6,431 nt of DNA, from contig DATFRD010000111.1 of NCBI GenBank assembly GCA_035263645.1, positions 1-6,431 of the forward strand, read 5' to 3'. The notes under the pieces are model-generated. The model was not told where the DNA came from. It saw only the letters and a list, made by a program, of their open reading frames with translations, and made no database searches. A program made the translations under genes and the position numbers. Below, in pieces: positions 1 to 5,798 of the stretch. Each line of letters begins with the position of its first letter. Within the stretch, counting starts at the first letter, position 1. The DNA comes from CF-161 sp035263645. Its GTDB lineage: Bacteria; Chloroflexota; Dormibacteria; Dormibacterales; Dormibacteraceae.

Positions 1-69
1 GGCAGCATCCTGCAGATGACGGGCAACCCCGACTCGGTGACCCGTCCCAGCTGCCGGTCGACCCGGTGA
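1..69 (+). pseudogene. Upstream fragment of the phosphatase gene, in a shifted frame
   Basis: Frame 1 from the left edge reads GSILQMTGNPDSV up to position 39 and then runs into a TGA at 67-69. Frame 3 reads DPSQLPVDPVTC from position 39 and continues into the downstream phosphatase-like frame. Joined, the two pieces give a smooth stretch of the same protein family (as I remember it), while each frame alone turns to nonsense on the other side. The switch needs one base (or four) to be missing around positions 36-41, in TCGGTGACCCG. A lost G in a GTGG run would explain it. The rest of the N-terminal half, including the expected nucleophile and first metal ligands, lies outside the window. This may be a real inactivating mutation or a sequencing or assembly error. 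Confidence 0.75.
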
Positions 70-1187
70 CGTGCACGCCGGTCTTCCCGCACTCGTACCT
101 GAAGGTGAACACCATCTTCGAGGTCGCGCGCGCCGCGGGACTGCGGACCGCGTGGTCGGACAAGCACCCGGCGTACGAGATCCTGGACGGTCCGTCCGGC
201 ACCGGCGTGCAGGACCTGTTCACGCCTGAGATCAACAGCGACGCGCCGACGGTGGGCTCCAGCATCGACTGGACCCAGGACAACGCGCTGACGCAGCAGT
301 ACGACAGCTTCAAGGTCCAGGCGGTGATCAACGAGATCAACGGCCTCGACCACAGTGGAACCCGGCGAGTCGGGACCCCGGCCCTCTTCGGCATGAACTT
401 CCAGACCGTGTCCACGGCGCAGAAGCTGCCGGTGTCCGACGGTCTGACCGGCGGCTACCTGCCCGGTGGCGTCACCCCCGGCCCGCTGCTCCAGCGCGCC
501 CTGGACTACATCGACCGCCAGGTCGGGGCCATGGTCGATGCCATTCGCGATCGCCACCTGGAGCGCAGCACCGCGATCATCCTCTCGGCGAAGCACGGCC
601 AGTCCCCGCAGGACCCGACGCTCCTGACCCGGATCCCGGACGGCCCGATCATCGACGCGCTGGACGCGGCGTGGACGGCCGCCCACCCCACCGCCACCGC
701 GCCCCTGGTGGCCTTCGCGGTCGATGACGACGGCGTGGTGATGTGGCTCAACGATCGCTCCAGCGCGGCCACGACGTTCGCGAAGCAGTTCCTGCTGGGT
801 CACTCCGGGGTCGGCAACGACATCGCCGGCAACCCGAAGCCCTACACGGCGTCCGGGCTGGCGCAGGTCTTCGCCGGTGAGGCGGCGGCCGACTTCTTCA
901 ACGTGCAGCCTGGCGATCCTCGGGTCCCCGACGTGTTCGGAATCTCGCAGGTCGGAGTCGTCTACACCGGCGGCAAGCGCAAGATCGCCGAGCACGGGGG
1001 TGCCAACCCCCAGGATCGGGACGTGCCGCTCGTGGTCTCCGGCGACCCGATCGACGGCCATCGGATGAGCGGCATGCGGGTCGAGACCACCCGGATTGCC
1101 CCGACGATCCTGCGACTGCTCGGCCTCGACCCCGAAGCGCTGCAGGCGGTGCGCATCCAGCACACCGCAGCGCTGCCGCTCGGCTGA
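66..1187 (+). CDS. Alkaline phosphatase family protein (type I phosphodiesterase/nucleotide pyrophosphatase-like), C-terminal part
   Basis: This is the C-terminal 373 residues of an alkaline-phosphatase-superfamily enzyme, a group that hydrolyses phosphomono- or diesters with two bound metals. GTG 66 is only the first possible start in this frame. The frame is open to the left edge and the true N-terminus lies upstream, across a frameshift near position 39. Numbering from GTG 66, visible blocks are SDKHPAYE (31-38), DHSG (95-98), SAKHGQSP (174-181), DPRVPDV (284-290), KIAEHGG (306-312) and TTRIAPTILRLLGLD (341-355). H177 and H310 sit where superfamily metal-binding histidines are expected. 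At the first of these sites the common SDHG motif is replaced by AKHG. From memory, this whole set typifies a bacterial, usually secreted, subfamily annotated only as alkaline phosphatase family protein. Family assignment is firm; substrate and activity are unknown. Whether an intact protein is made depends on the frameshift. Confidence 0.8.
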   Translation: MTCTPVFPHSYLKVNTIFEVARAAGLRTAWSDKHPAYEILDGPSGTGVQDLFTPEINSDAPTVGSSIDWTQDNALTQQYDSFKVQAVINEINGLDHSGTRRVGTPALFGMNFQTVSTAQKLPVSDGLTGGYLPGGVTPGPLLQRALDYIDRQVGAMVDAIRDRHLERSTAIILSAKHGQSPQDPTLLTRIPDGPIIDALDAAWTAAHPTATAPLVAFAVDDDGVVMWLNDRSSAATTFAKQFLLGHSGVGNDIAGNPKPYTASGLAQVFAGEAAADFFNVQPGDPRVPDVFGISQVGVVYTGGKRKIAEHGGANPQDRDVPLVVSGDPIDGHRMSGMRVETTRIAPTILRLLGLDPEALQAVRIQHTAALPLG

Positions 1188-1202
1188 CCACCCAACCCCG
1201 TC

Positions 1203-1235
1203 GGCCTCCCTCCCTGATCTCCGGGGAGGGAGGCC
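1203..1235 (+). terminator. Strong hairpin after the phosphatase gene
   Basis: A perfect 12-bp inverted repeat, GGCCTCCCTCCC (1203-1214) and GGGAGGGAGGCC (1224-1235), flanks a 9-base loop and begins 15 bases after the stop codon. No run of T follows, so it is not a textbook intrinsic terminator. U-less hairpins are often proposed as terminators or mRNA-end stabilisers in high-GC actinobacteria. The position between two separately promoted genes supports a terminator role. Confidence 0.7.
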
Positions 1236-1246
1236 ACCACCCGTGG

Positions 1247-1252
1247 TAGCTT
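1247..1252 (+). promoter_or_regulatory. Possible -10 box for the esterase gene
   Basis: TAGCTT matches the actinobacterial -10 pattern TANNNT and lies just after the preceding hairpin. A start near 1259 would give a leader of about 40 bases containing the ribosome binding site. No convincing -35 element is seen. TTGAAA at 1251-1256 could instead act as a -35 element, but the matching -10 region (TCACAT near 1275) is poor. Confidence 0.3.
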
Positions 1253-1283
1253 GAAATTCAGCCCTCTAAGCGTCTCACATCCT

Positions 1284-1291
1284 GAAAGGAG
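1284..1291 (+). promoter_or_regulatory. Ribosome binding site of the esterase gene
   Basis: GAAAGGAG is a strong Shine-Dalgarno match ending 6 bases before ATG 1298. It fixes the start of this gene. The kinase, response regulator and ligase genes of the window lack a comparable site. Confidence 0.8.
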
Positions 1292-1297
1292 CTGGTC

Positions 1298-2257
1298 ATG
1301 GCTGCCCAGACACCGATCGTCCTCGAGTCTGCCGCCCAGCAGGTCGCCGACGCGTTCTCGACACACCCCTTCCTGTACGAGCTGGGCCCGGCCGCAGCGC
1401 GCAAGGTGCTCGATGACGCGCAGGCCGCGCCGATCGACAAGCTGGCGGTCGACGAGGAGTGGATCACCGTGCCGGCCCCGGTCGGTGACGTGCGCGTGCG
1501 CCTCGTCAGGCCACAGGGCGCGATCGGCACCCTGCCCGTCGTGGTGTACATGCACGGCGGCGGCTGGGTGCTGGGCAACGCCGGCACTCACGACCGCCTG
1601 GTCCGCGAGCTGGCAGTCGGGGCGCGAGCGGCCGTCGCGTTCGTGGAGTACACGCCGTCGCCGGAGGCGCACTATCCCGTCGCGATCGAGCAGGGCTACG
1701 CCACCGCGCAGTGGATCGTTCGCGACGGCGCCTCCAGGGGGCTGGACGCCAGCCGCATGGCGGTCGCCGGCGAGTCGGTCGGCGGCAACATGGCGGCCGC
1801 GCTGGCCCTCATGGCCAGGCAGCGCGGCGACGTCACGTTCGTGCAGCAGTCGCTGTACTACCCCGTCACCGACGCGGCCATGAACACCGACTCCTATGAC
1901 CGGTTCGCAACGGGCTACTACCTCAGCCGCAAGCTCATGGAGTGGTTCTGGGACGCCTATACGGTCGACCCCGCCGAGCGCGCGGAGGTCACCGCCTCCC
2001 CGAACCGGGCCAGCATCGAGGAGCTCACCGGGCTGCCGCCCACCTTCCTGCTGGTCGACGAGGCCGACGTGCTGCGGGACGAGGGCGAGGCCTACGCCGC
2101 CAAGCTGCGCAGCGCCGGAGTCCCGGTCACCACCGTGCGCTACGACGGGACCGTCCACGACTTCATGATGCTCAACACACTCGCCGATACGAACGCTGCC
2201 CGCGCCGCCATCGCCCAGGCCAGCGCGATCCTCCGCGACGCGCTCGGAACCAGCTGA
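1298..2257 (+). CDS. Alpha/beta-hydrolase, HSL/family IV esterase or lipase
   Basis: A 319-residue alpha/beta-hydrolase of the hormone-sensitive-lipase (family IV) group, whose members usually hydrolyse short- to medium-chain carboxylic esters. The oxyanion-hole motif HGGGW is at 86-90. The nucleophile elbow GESVGG (158-163) carries Ser160, the acid is probably Asp257 in ADVLRDEG (256-263), and the base is His287 in GTVHDFMML (284-292). All catalytic parts are present and the length is normal for the family. The first 80 residues form the usual N-terminal cap (DEEWITVPAP, then VRVRLVRP). No signal peptide or membrane segment is seen, so it is probably cytosolic. ATG 1298 has a strong ribosome binding site. 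The gene stands alone between two hairpins. Its natural ester is not shown by sequence. A link with the fatty acyl-CoA ligase and PHA synthase downstream, such as supplying acids or acting on acyl esters, is only positional. Confidence 0.92.
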   Translation: MAAQTPIVLESAAQQVADAFSTHPFLYELGPAAARKVLDDAQAAPIDKLAVDEEWITVPAPVGDVRVRLVRPQGAIGTLPVVVYMHGGGWVLGNAGTHDRLVRELAVGARAAVAFVEYTPSPEAHYPVAIEQGYATAQWIVRDGASRGLDASRMAVAGESVGGNMAAALALMARQRGDVTFVQQSLYYPVTDAAMNTDSYDRFATGYYLSRKLMEWFWDAYTVDPAERAEVTASPNRASIEELTGLPPTFLLVDEADVLRDEGEAYAAKLRSAGVPVTTVRYDGTVHDFMMLNTLADTNAARAAIAQASAILRDALGTS

Positions 2258-2262
2258 GCAGC

Positions 2263-2325
2263 GGGGTCCCGACCCCCCTCCGGCCGCTGGCGCGGCCACC
2301 TCCCCCGCAAGGGGGGAGGGGCTTT
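2263..2325 (+). terminator. Hairpin cluster after the esterase gene
   Basis: Three inverted repeats lie in the 79-base gap. They are GGGGTC/GACCCC (2263-2268/2271-2276), GGCCGC-TGGC-GCGGCC (2282-2297) and CCTCCCCC (2299-2306) with GGGGGAGG (2312-2319), the last followed by GGCTTTAG. The third hairpin, with its short T run, is the best terminator. The G-rich arm can pair differently: CCCCTCC (2275-2281) is fully complementary to GGAGGGG (2315-2321), which would enclose the middle hairpin and displace the third. Terminator function is likely from position; the alternative fold may be incidental. The layout also resembles small dispersed intergenic repeats. Confidence 0.6.
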
Positions 2326-2330
2326 AGACT
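2325..2330 (+). promoter_or_regulatory. -10 box placed for leaderless transcription of the kinase gene
   Basis: TAGACT fits TANNNT, and its last T is exactly seven positions before the A of ATG 2337, the spacing expected if transcription starts on the start codon itself. No Shine-Dalgarno sequence is well placed. The GGGGAGGGG run belongs to the hairpin stem and ends about 15 bases from the ATG. No -35 element is evident. Confidence 0.5.
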
Positions 2331-2336
2331 GCGGCT

Positions 2337-3485
2337 ATGGCCGGCCGGGGCCCGGTGAGCGGACAGGAGGCGTGGGACCGCCTCCTCAGGCTCGACGACG
2401 AGAGCGCCCACCTCGCTATGCTGCTCGACCGCCGCGCCGCGCTCGACGGGATGGTGGCCACCGTGCCCGAGGCCGCGGGCACCGACGTGGCGTTCGTCGG
2501 GGTCCCGGACGGCGACGAGCAGATCGTGCTCCTGCACAAGGCCCGAGCCGCCACGCGCGCGCTCGACGGGCTGGTGGTGCCGGCCGGCTGGGGCCTGGCC
2601 GGCCGGGTCATCGACTCCCGCCGGCCGCACTGGGTCCGCGACTACGTCACGGACGAGACGATCACGCACATCGACCGCGTCGACAGCTCCGTCGCGGCCG
2701 AAGGCGTGCGGGCCATACTCGCCGTCCCCATCCTGCATCAGGACCAGGTGCTCGGCGTGCTCTACGGCGGTCAGCGCACGGCGACCTCCTTCGGCGGGCG
2801 GACCGTCGACGCGCTGCTGGCGGCGGCGAGCCGCGCCGCCACCGCCGTGACCATCGCCGAGCGCGCCCGCCACCACGCCGAGGTCGCGGTTCAGGAGGAG
2901 CGCCGGCGCCTGGCGCTGGAGCTCCACGACTCGGTCGGCGCCATGCTGTTCGCCATCGGCGCCGGCGCTCGCAGACTGGGTGGCGAGCCGGCGCTCGGCG
3001 CGCAGGTGCGGTCGCGCCTGGACGCGATCGAGCGCCAGGCGGGCGAGGCGTCTGCCGCGCTGCGGCTGTCCCTCCAGGCCCTCAGCGCCCCGCCTCAGGA
3101 GCTGGCGCTCGCCGTCGCGCTCCGCTGCGACTGCCGGTCCTTCGAGGAGCGCACCGGCCTGCCCGCGAGAGTCATTTTGCTCACGGAGGTGCCGCTGCTG
3201 CGCGGCAGCGTCGTGCGGGCCCTCGCCGATTCCGTGCGCGAGGCGCTGCTCAACGTGGAGAAGCACTCCGGGGCGCGCTCCGTCGTCGTCACGGTCTCGT
3301 CGCACCGCGGCGGCGTCCTGGTCGTGGTGGCGGACGACGGCGTCGGCATCCCGTCGGAAGGCATCGAGGGCCGGGGGCTGGGCCTGCAGGCGATCAGGGA
3401 CCGGCTGGCCCGCCTGGGCGGCCGCGCCGCCATCGACCCCAACGAGGACGGCGGCGCGACGCTTCGTCTCTGGGTGCCGTGCTGA
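2337..3485 (+). CDS. GAF-domain sensor histidine kinase, NarL type
   Basis: A 382-residue cytosolic sensor kinase that should autophosphorylate on histidine and pass the phosphate to the response regulator encoded next. No membrane segment or signal peptide is seen. Residues about 35-175 form a GAF sensor domain (PAGWGLAGRVIDS at 82-94, LAVPILHQDQVLGVLYGG at 128-145). A short coiled linker leads to a HisKA_3 dimerisation domain with the phosphoacceptor His197 in ELHDSVG (195-201). The HATPase domain has the N box REALLNVEKHSGA (301-313, Asn306), G1 DDGVGIP (333-339) and G2 GRGLGL (345-350). All catalytic motifs are intact. An unusual Cys-x-Cys (264 and 266) lies between the dimerisation and ATPase domains. 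The ligand of the GAF domain cannot be told from sequence. ATG 2337 is chosen because a -10 box fits leaderless transcription. The stop overlaps the regulator start by 7 bases. Confidence 0.93.
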   Translation: MAGRGPVSGQEAWDRLLRLDDESAHLAMLLDRRAALDGMVATVPEAAGTDVAFVGVPDGDEQIVLLHKARAATRALDGLVVPAGWGLAGRVIDSRRPHWVRDYVTDETITHIDRVDSSVAAEGVRAILAVPILHQDQVLGVLYGGQRTATSFGGRTVDALLAAASRAATAVTIAERARHHAEVAVQEERRRLALELHDSVGAMLFAIGAGARRLGGEPALGAQVRSRLDAIERQAGEASAALRLSLQALSAPPQELALAVALRCDCRSFEERTGLPARVILLTEVPLLRGSVVRALADSVREALLNVEKHSGARSVVVTVSSHRGGVLVVVADDGVGIPSEGIEGRGLGLQAIRDRLARLGGRAAIDPNEDGGATLRLWVPC

Positions 3486-4126
3486 GCCGCAGACCGCGCG
3501 ATCACGGTCCCGTGCGCGTGCTCGTGGTGGACGACCACCCGGTCGTTCACGATGGCGTCGCGCTGCTCGTCGAGCGCACCCGGTGGGTCACCATCGCCGG
3601 CACCGCCCGCTCTGGCCGAGAGGCGATCGAGCTGGCGGAGCGGCTCAGGCCCGACGTGGTCCTGCTCGACCTGCGGCTGCCCGACATGCTCGGCTCGGAG
3701 GCGGTCCGGGCCATCCGCCGCCGCGCCCCGGGCGCCGTGGTCCTGATCTTCACGGCCCATCCCGAGCACGCGGCCCTGGAGGCGGCCCGCGAGGCCGGAG
3801 CCGCCGGGATGGTCGTGAAGGACGTCACCCGCTCCGACCTGGCGGAGATCATCGGGAAGGCGGCGCGTCACGAGCCGCTGCCCTGGGGCTCAGGGACCGA
3901 GGACCCCGAGGCCACGGCCGCCAGGCTGGCTCGCTTCGGCCTGACACGCCGCGAGTACGACGTGCTGCGCCGCGTGGCCCTGGGTGAGACCAACGCCGAG
4001 ATCGCGGATGCGATCTGCCTCTCGCGCAACACGGTGAAGACCTATCTCCAGAGCGCGCTGCAGAAGCTCGGCGCGCGCAACCGGGTCGAGGCCATCGCCA
4101 GGGCCAGCGAGGGCGGCCTGCTCTGA
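3479..4126 (+). CDS. LuxR/NarL-family DNA-binding response regulator
   Basis: A 215-residue response regulator, the expected partner of the kinase immediately upstream. The receiver domain (about 13-130) has the acidic pair Asp18-Asp19 in VVDDHP, the phosphoacceptor Asp64 in LLDLRLPD, Thr92 in IFTAHP and Lys114 in VVKD, so all phosphorylation residues are present. The C-terminal LuxR helix-turn-helix (about 154-215) includes LTRREYDVLRRVALG, NAEIADAICLSRNTVKTYL and QKLGARNRVEAI. GTG 3479 is chosen because it overlaps the kinase stop (GTGCTGA), which favours translational coupling, and because it gives the family's normal length. GTG 3512, just before RVLVVDD, is an alternative. Neither has a Shine-Dalgarno sequence. 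Target genes are unknown. The ligase-PHA synthase operon 142 bases downstream is a candidate by position only. Confidence 0.92.
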   Translation: MLSRRPRDHGPVRVLVVDDHPVVHDGVALLVERTRWVTIAGTARSGREAIELAERLRPDVVLLDLRLPDMLGSEAVRAIRRRAPGAVVLIFTAHPEHAALEAAREAGAAGMVVKDVTRSDLAEIIGKAARHEPLPWGSGTEDPEATAARLARFGLTRREYDVLRRVALGETNAEIADAICLSRNTVKTYLQSALQKLGARNRVEAIARASEGGLL

Positions 4127-4128
4127 CG

Positions 4129-4169
4129 TCCGGCCGGGGCCGGATCGTCCCTCCGCCTGCAGCGGGAGG
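4129..4169 (+). terminator. Tandem hairpins after the response regulator gene
   Basis: TCCGGC-CGGG-GCCGGA (4129-4144) is a perfect 6-bp stem with a tetraloop starting 3 bases after the stop codon. A second stem pairs CCTCC (4150-4154) with GGAGG (4165-4169), extended by GC/GC with one bulged G. No T run follows. They probably end the two-component transcript, but read-through into the ligase operon cannot be excluded. The rest of the 4127-4268 gap holds only the 8-bp palindrome AGATATCT (4211-4218) and the ligase promoter region. Confidence 0.5.
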
Positions 4170-4240
4170 TGCTCCTGGGGCCGGTGGAGGAACCCGGCCC
4201 CGACCCGCGCAGATATCTCCGTTTGGGTGTACTGGCCGCT

Positions 4241-4264
4241 CGGGCAGGGCTTCGATACTGCCCG
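4241..4264 (+). promoter_or_regulatory. Operator-like inverted repeat over the ligase promoter
   Basis: CGGGCAG (4241-4247) and CTGCCCG (4258-4264) form a perfect 7-bp inverted repeat with a 10-base spacer, and the -10-like GATACT lies between and within the arms. If transcription starts near 4266, the repeat is not in the mRNA and would act as DNA, for example as a repressor site. No known operator consensus was recognised. A chance palindrome in GC-rich DNA is possible. Confidence 0.4.
4254..4259 (+). promoter_or_regulatory. Possible -10 box of the ligase-PHA synthase operon
   Basis: GATACT resembles TATACT and ends 9 bases before ATG 4269, so a start near 4266 would give a leader of about 3 bases. 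This fits the absence of a Shine-Dalgarno sequence before ATG 4269. No -35 element is evident. Confidence 0.4.
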
Positions 4265-4268
4265 TGGG

Positions 4269-5798
4269 ATGAGTGCAAACCTGGCGGGCAACCTGCTCGA
4301 GACGACGCGACATCATGCGGACCGGGTCGCCCTGAAGCTGGACGACCTCCAGCTGTCGTACGCGGACCTGGACCGCGCCAGCGCGCGCGTGACCGGCTGG
4401 CTGCGCGACCACGGCGTTCGACCGGGCGATCGCATCGGCATCATGCTGCCGAACGTCCCGGACTTCGCGGTGATCTACTACGGGGTGCTGCGGGCCGGCG
4501 CGGCGGTCGTGCCCATGAACGTGCTCCTCAAGCAGCGCGAGGTGGCGTTCTACCTCGGCGACTCGGGGGCCAGGATGCTCTTCGCCTGGCGCTCCTTCGC
4601 GGAGGCCGCCGGGGCCGGCGCCGTGGAGGCCGGCGCGCGCTGCGTGGCCCTGGGGCCGGGTGAGCTCGAGGCCCTGACCGCCGGGTCGGCGCCGCTGGCG
4701 AAGCCGGTCGATCGGGAGCCGGCGGACACGGCGGTGATCCTCTACACGTCGGGCACCACCGGCCGGCCGAAGGGCGCGGAGCTCACGCATGCGAACCTGA
4801 CGCGCAACGTCCAGGTGGCGTGCCGGCTGTTCGGCATGGACGCCGAGACCGTGGTCCTCGGCGCCCTGCCGCTCTTCCACTCGTTCGGCCAGACCTGCGG
4901 CCTGAACGCCAGCGTGGCATCCGGCGCGATGCTGACGCTGCTGCCCCGCTTCGAGCCCGGCCGGGCCCTCGAGGTCCTGGCCAGGGACCGCGTCACGGTG
5001 CTGGAGGGCGTTCCGACGATGTACGCGGCCCTGCTCAACCACCCCGAGCGGGGGCGCTTCGACCTCTCCGGCCTCCGCCTCTGCGTGTCGGGCGGCGCCT
5101 CGCTGCCCGTCGAGGTGCTGCGGGGCTTCGAGGCCGCCTTCGGCTGCGTCGTGGTCGAGGGCTACGGGCTCTCCGAGACCTCGCCGCTGGCCTCGTTCAA
5201 CCGCACCGACCGGGAGCGCAAGCCCGGGTCGATCGGCACGCCCGTGGAGGGGGTGGAGATGAAGCTGGTGGACGATCAGGGCAGGGATCTGCCGCCGGGC
5301 GAGGTGGGGGAGATCGTCATCCGCGGCCACAACGTCATGAAGGGCTACTGGATGCGGCCCGAGGCCACGGCCGAAGCGATCTCCGCCGAGGGCTGGTTCC
5401 GGACCGGCGACCTCGCCCGCAGGGACGAGGACGGCTACTTCTTCATCGTCGACCGCAAGAAGGACATGATCATCCGGGGCGGCTACAACGTGTATCCGCG
5501 GGAGGTCGAGGAGGTCCTGTACCAGCACCCGGCCGTGCGCGAGTGCGCCGTGCTGGGCATCCCTCACCGCGAGCTCGGCGAGGAGGTCGGTGCGGCGGTG
5601 GTGCTGCAGCCGGGCGCCGAGGCCGGCGTCGAGGAGCTGCGCGAGTTCGTCAGGGCACAGATCGCCGCCTACAAGTACCCGCGGCACGTGTGGCTCGTGG
5701 ACGAGCTGCCGAAGACCGCTACCGGCAAGTTCCTGAAGCGCGCCATCGAGGTGCCGGCCGGGCTTGCGACGGCTCCGGCCGCGGAGGCGAACCGGTGA
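4269..5798 (+). CDS. AMP-forming fatty acyl-CoA ligase
   Basis: A 509-residue adenylate-forming ligase that should activate a fatty or related carboxylic acid with ATP to acyl-AMP and then to acyl-CoA. Motifs from ATG 4269 are the phosphate-binding YTSGTTGRPKG (159-169), PLFHSFG (201-207), GYGLSETSP (298-306), GWFRTGD (375-381), the hinge region DRKKDMIIRGGYNVYPREVE (395-414) and the C-terminal lysine motif PKTATGK (Lys487). All core motifs are intact and the length is normal for medium- to long-chain acyl-CoA ligases. No membrane segment is seen. ATG 4269 is preferred over the in-frame GTG 4227, because sequence before it is not family-like and a -10-like box lies between the two. The stop overlaps the PHA synthase start (GTGA), so the two are almost certainly one operon. 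Chain length is not determinable by eye. Supplying CoA thioesters for polymer synthesis is an inference from context. Confidence 0.94.
   Translation: MSANLAGNLLETTRHHADRVALKLDDLQLSYADLDRASARVTGWLRDHGVRPGDRIGIMLPNVPDFAVIYYGVLRAGAAVVPMNVLLKQREVAFYLGDSGARMLFAWRSFAEAAGAGAVEAGARCVALGPGELEALTAGSAPLAKPVDREPADTAVILYTSGTTGRPKGAELTHANLTRNVQVACRLFGMDAETVVLGALPLFHSFGQTCGLNASVASGAMLTLLPRFEPGRALEVLARDRVTVLEGVPTMYAALLNHPERGRFDLSGLRLCVSGGASLPVEVLRGFEAAFGCVVVEGYGLSETSPLASFNRTDRERKPGSIGTPVEGVEMKLVDDQGRDLPPGEVGEIVIRGHNVMKGYWMRPEATAEAISAEGWFRTGDLARRDEDGYFFIVDRKKDMIIRGGYNVYPREVEEVLYQHPAVRECAVLGIPHRELGEEVGAAVVLQPGAEAGVEELREFVRAQIAAYKYPRHVWLVDELPKTATGKFLKRAIEVPAGLATAPAAEANR
5783..5787 (+). promoter_or_regulatory. 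Ribosome binding site of the PHA synthase gene
   Basis: GGAGG inside the last codons of the ligase gene ends 7 bases before GTG 5795. It supports that GTG as the true start and re-initiation at the GTGA overlap. Confidence 0.75.

Noticed and set aside
962..2299. A 445-codon open frame on the minus strand across the phosphatase end and the esterase
   Set aside because: It runs antisense through two recognisable genes and both hairpin-flanked boundaries, and shows no domain or plausible start context.
2372..3478. A long open frame overlapping the kinase and running without a stop into the response regulator
   Set aside because: The part before 3479 is Arg/Ala/Gly-rich nonsense in the wrong frame of a complete kinase. 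Only the part from 3479 matches a protein family, so this is not a fusion protein.
4211..4218. The palindrome AGATATCT as a regulator site
   Set aside because: It is a single 8-base palindrome with no second copy and no link to a known site. Chance is a sufficient explanation.
4227..4268. Start of the ligase at GTG 4227, adding 14 residues
   Set aside because: The extra residues are not typical of the family, there is no ribosome binding site before 4227, and the -10-like box lies downstream of it. ATG 4269 fits better.
3849..5687. A 612-codon open frame on the minus strand across the ligase gene
   Set aside because: It is antisense to a ligase with every family motif, its translation is a low-complexity mix rich in Arg, Gly, His and Val with no recognisable domain, and such open antisense frames are common in GC-rich coding DNA.
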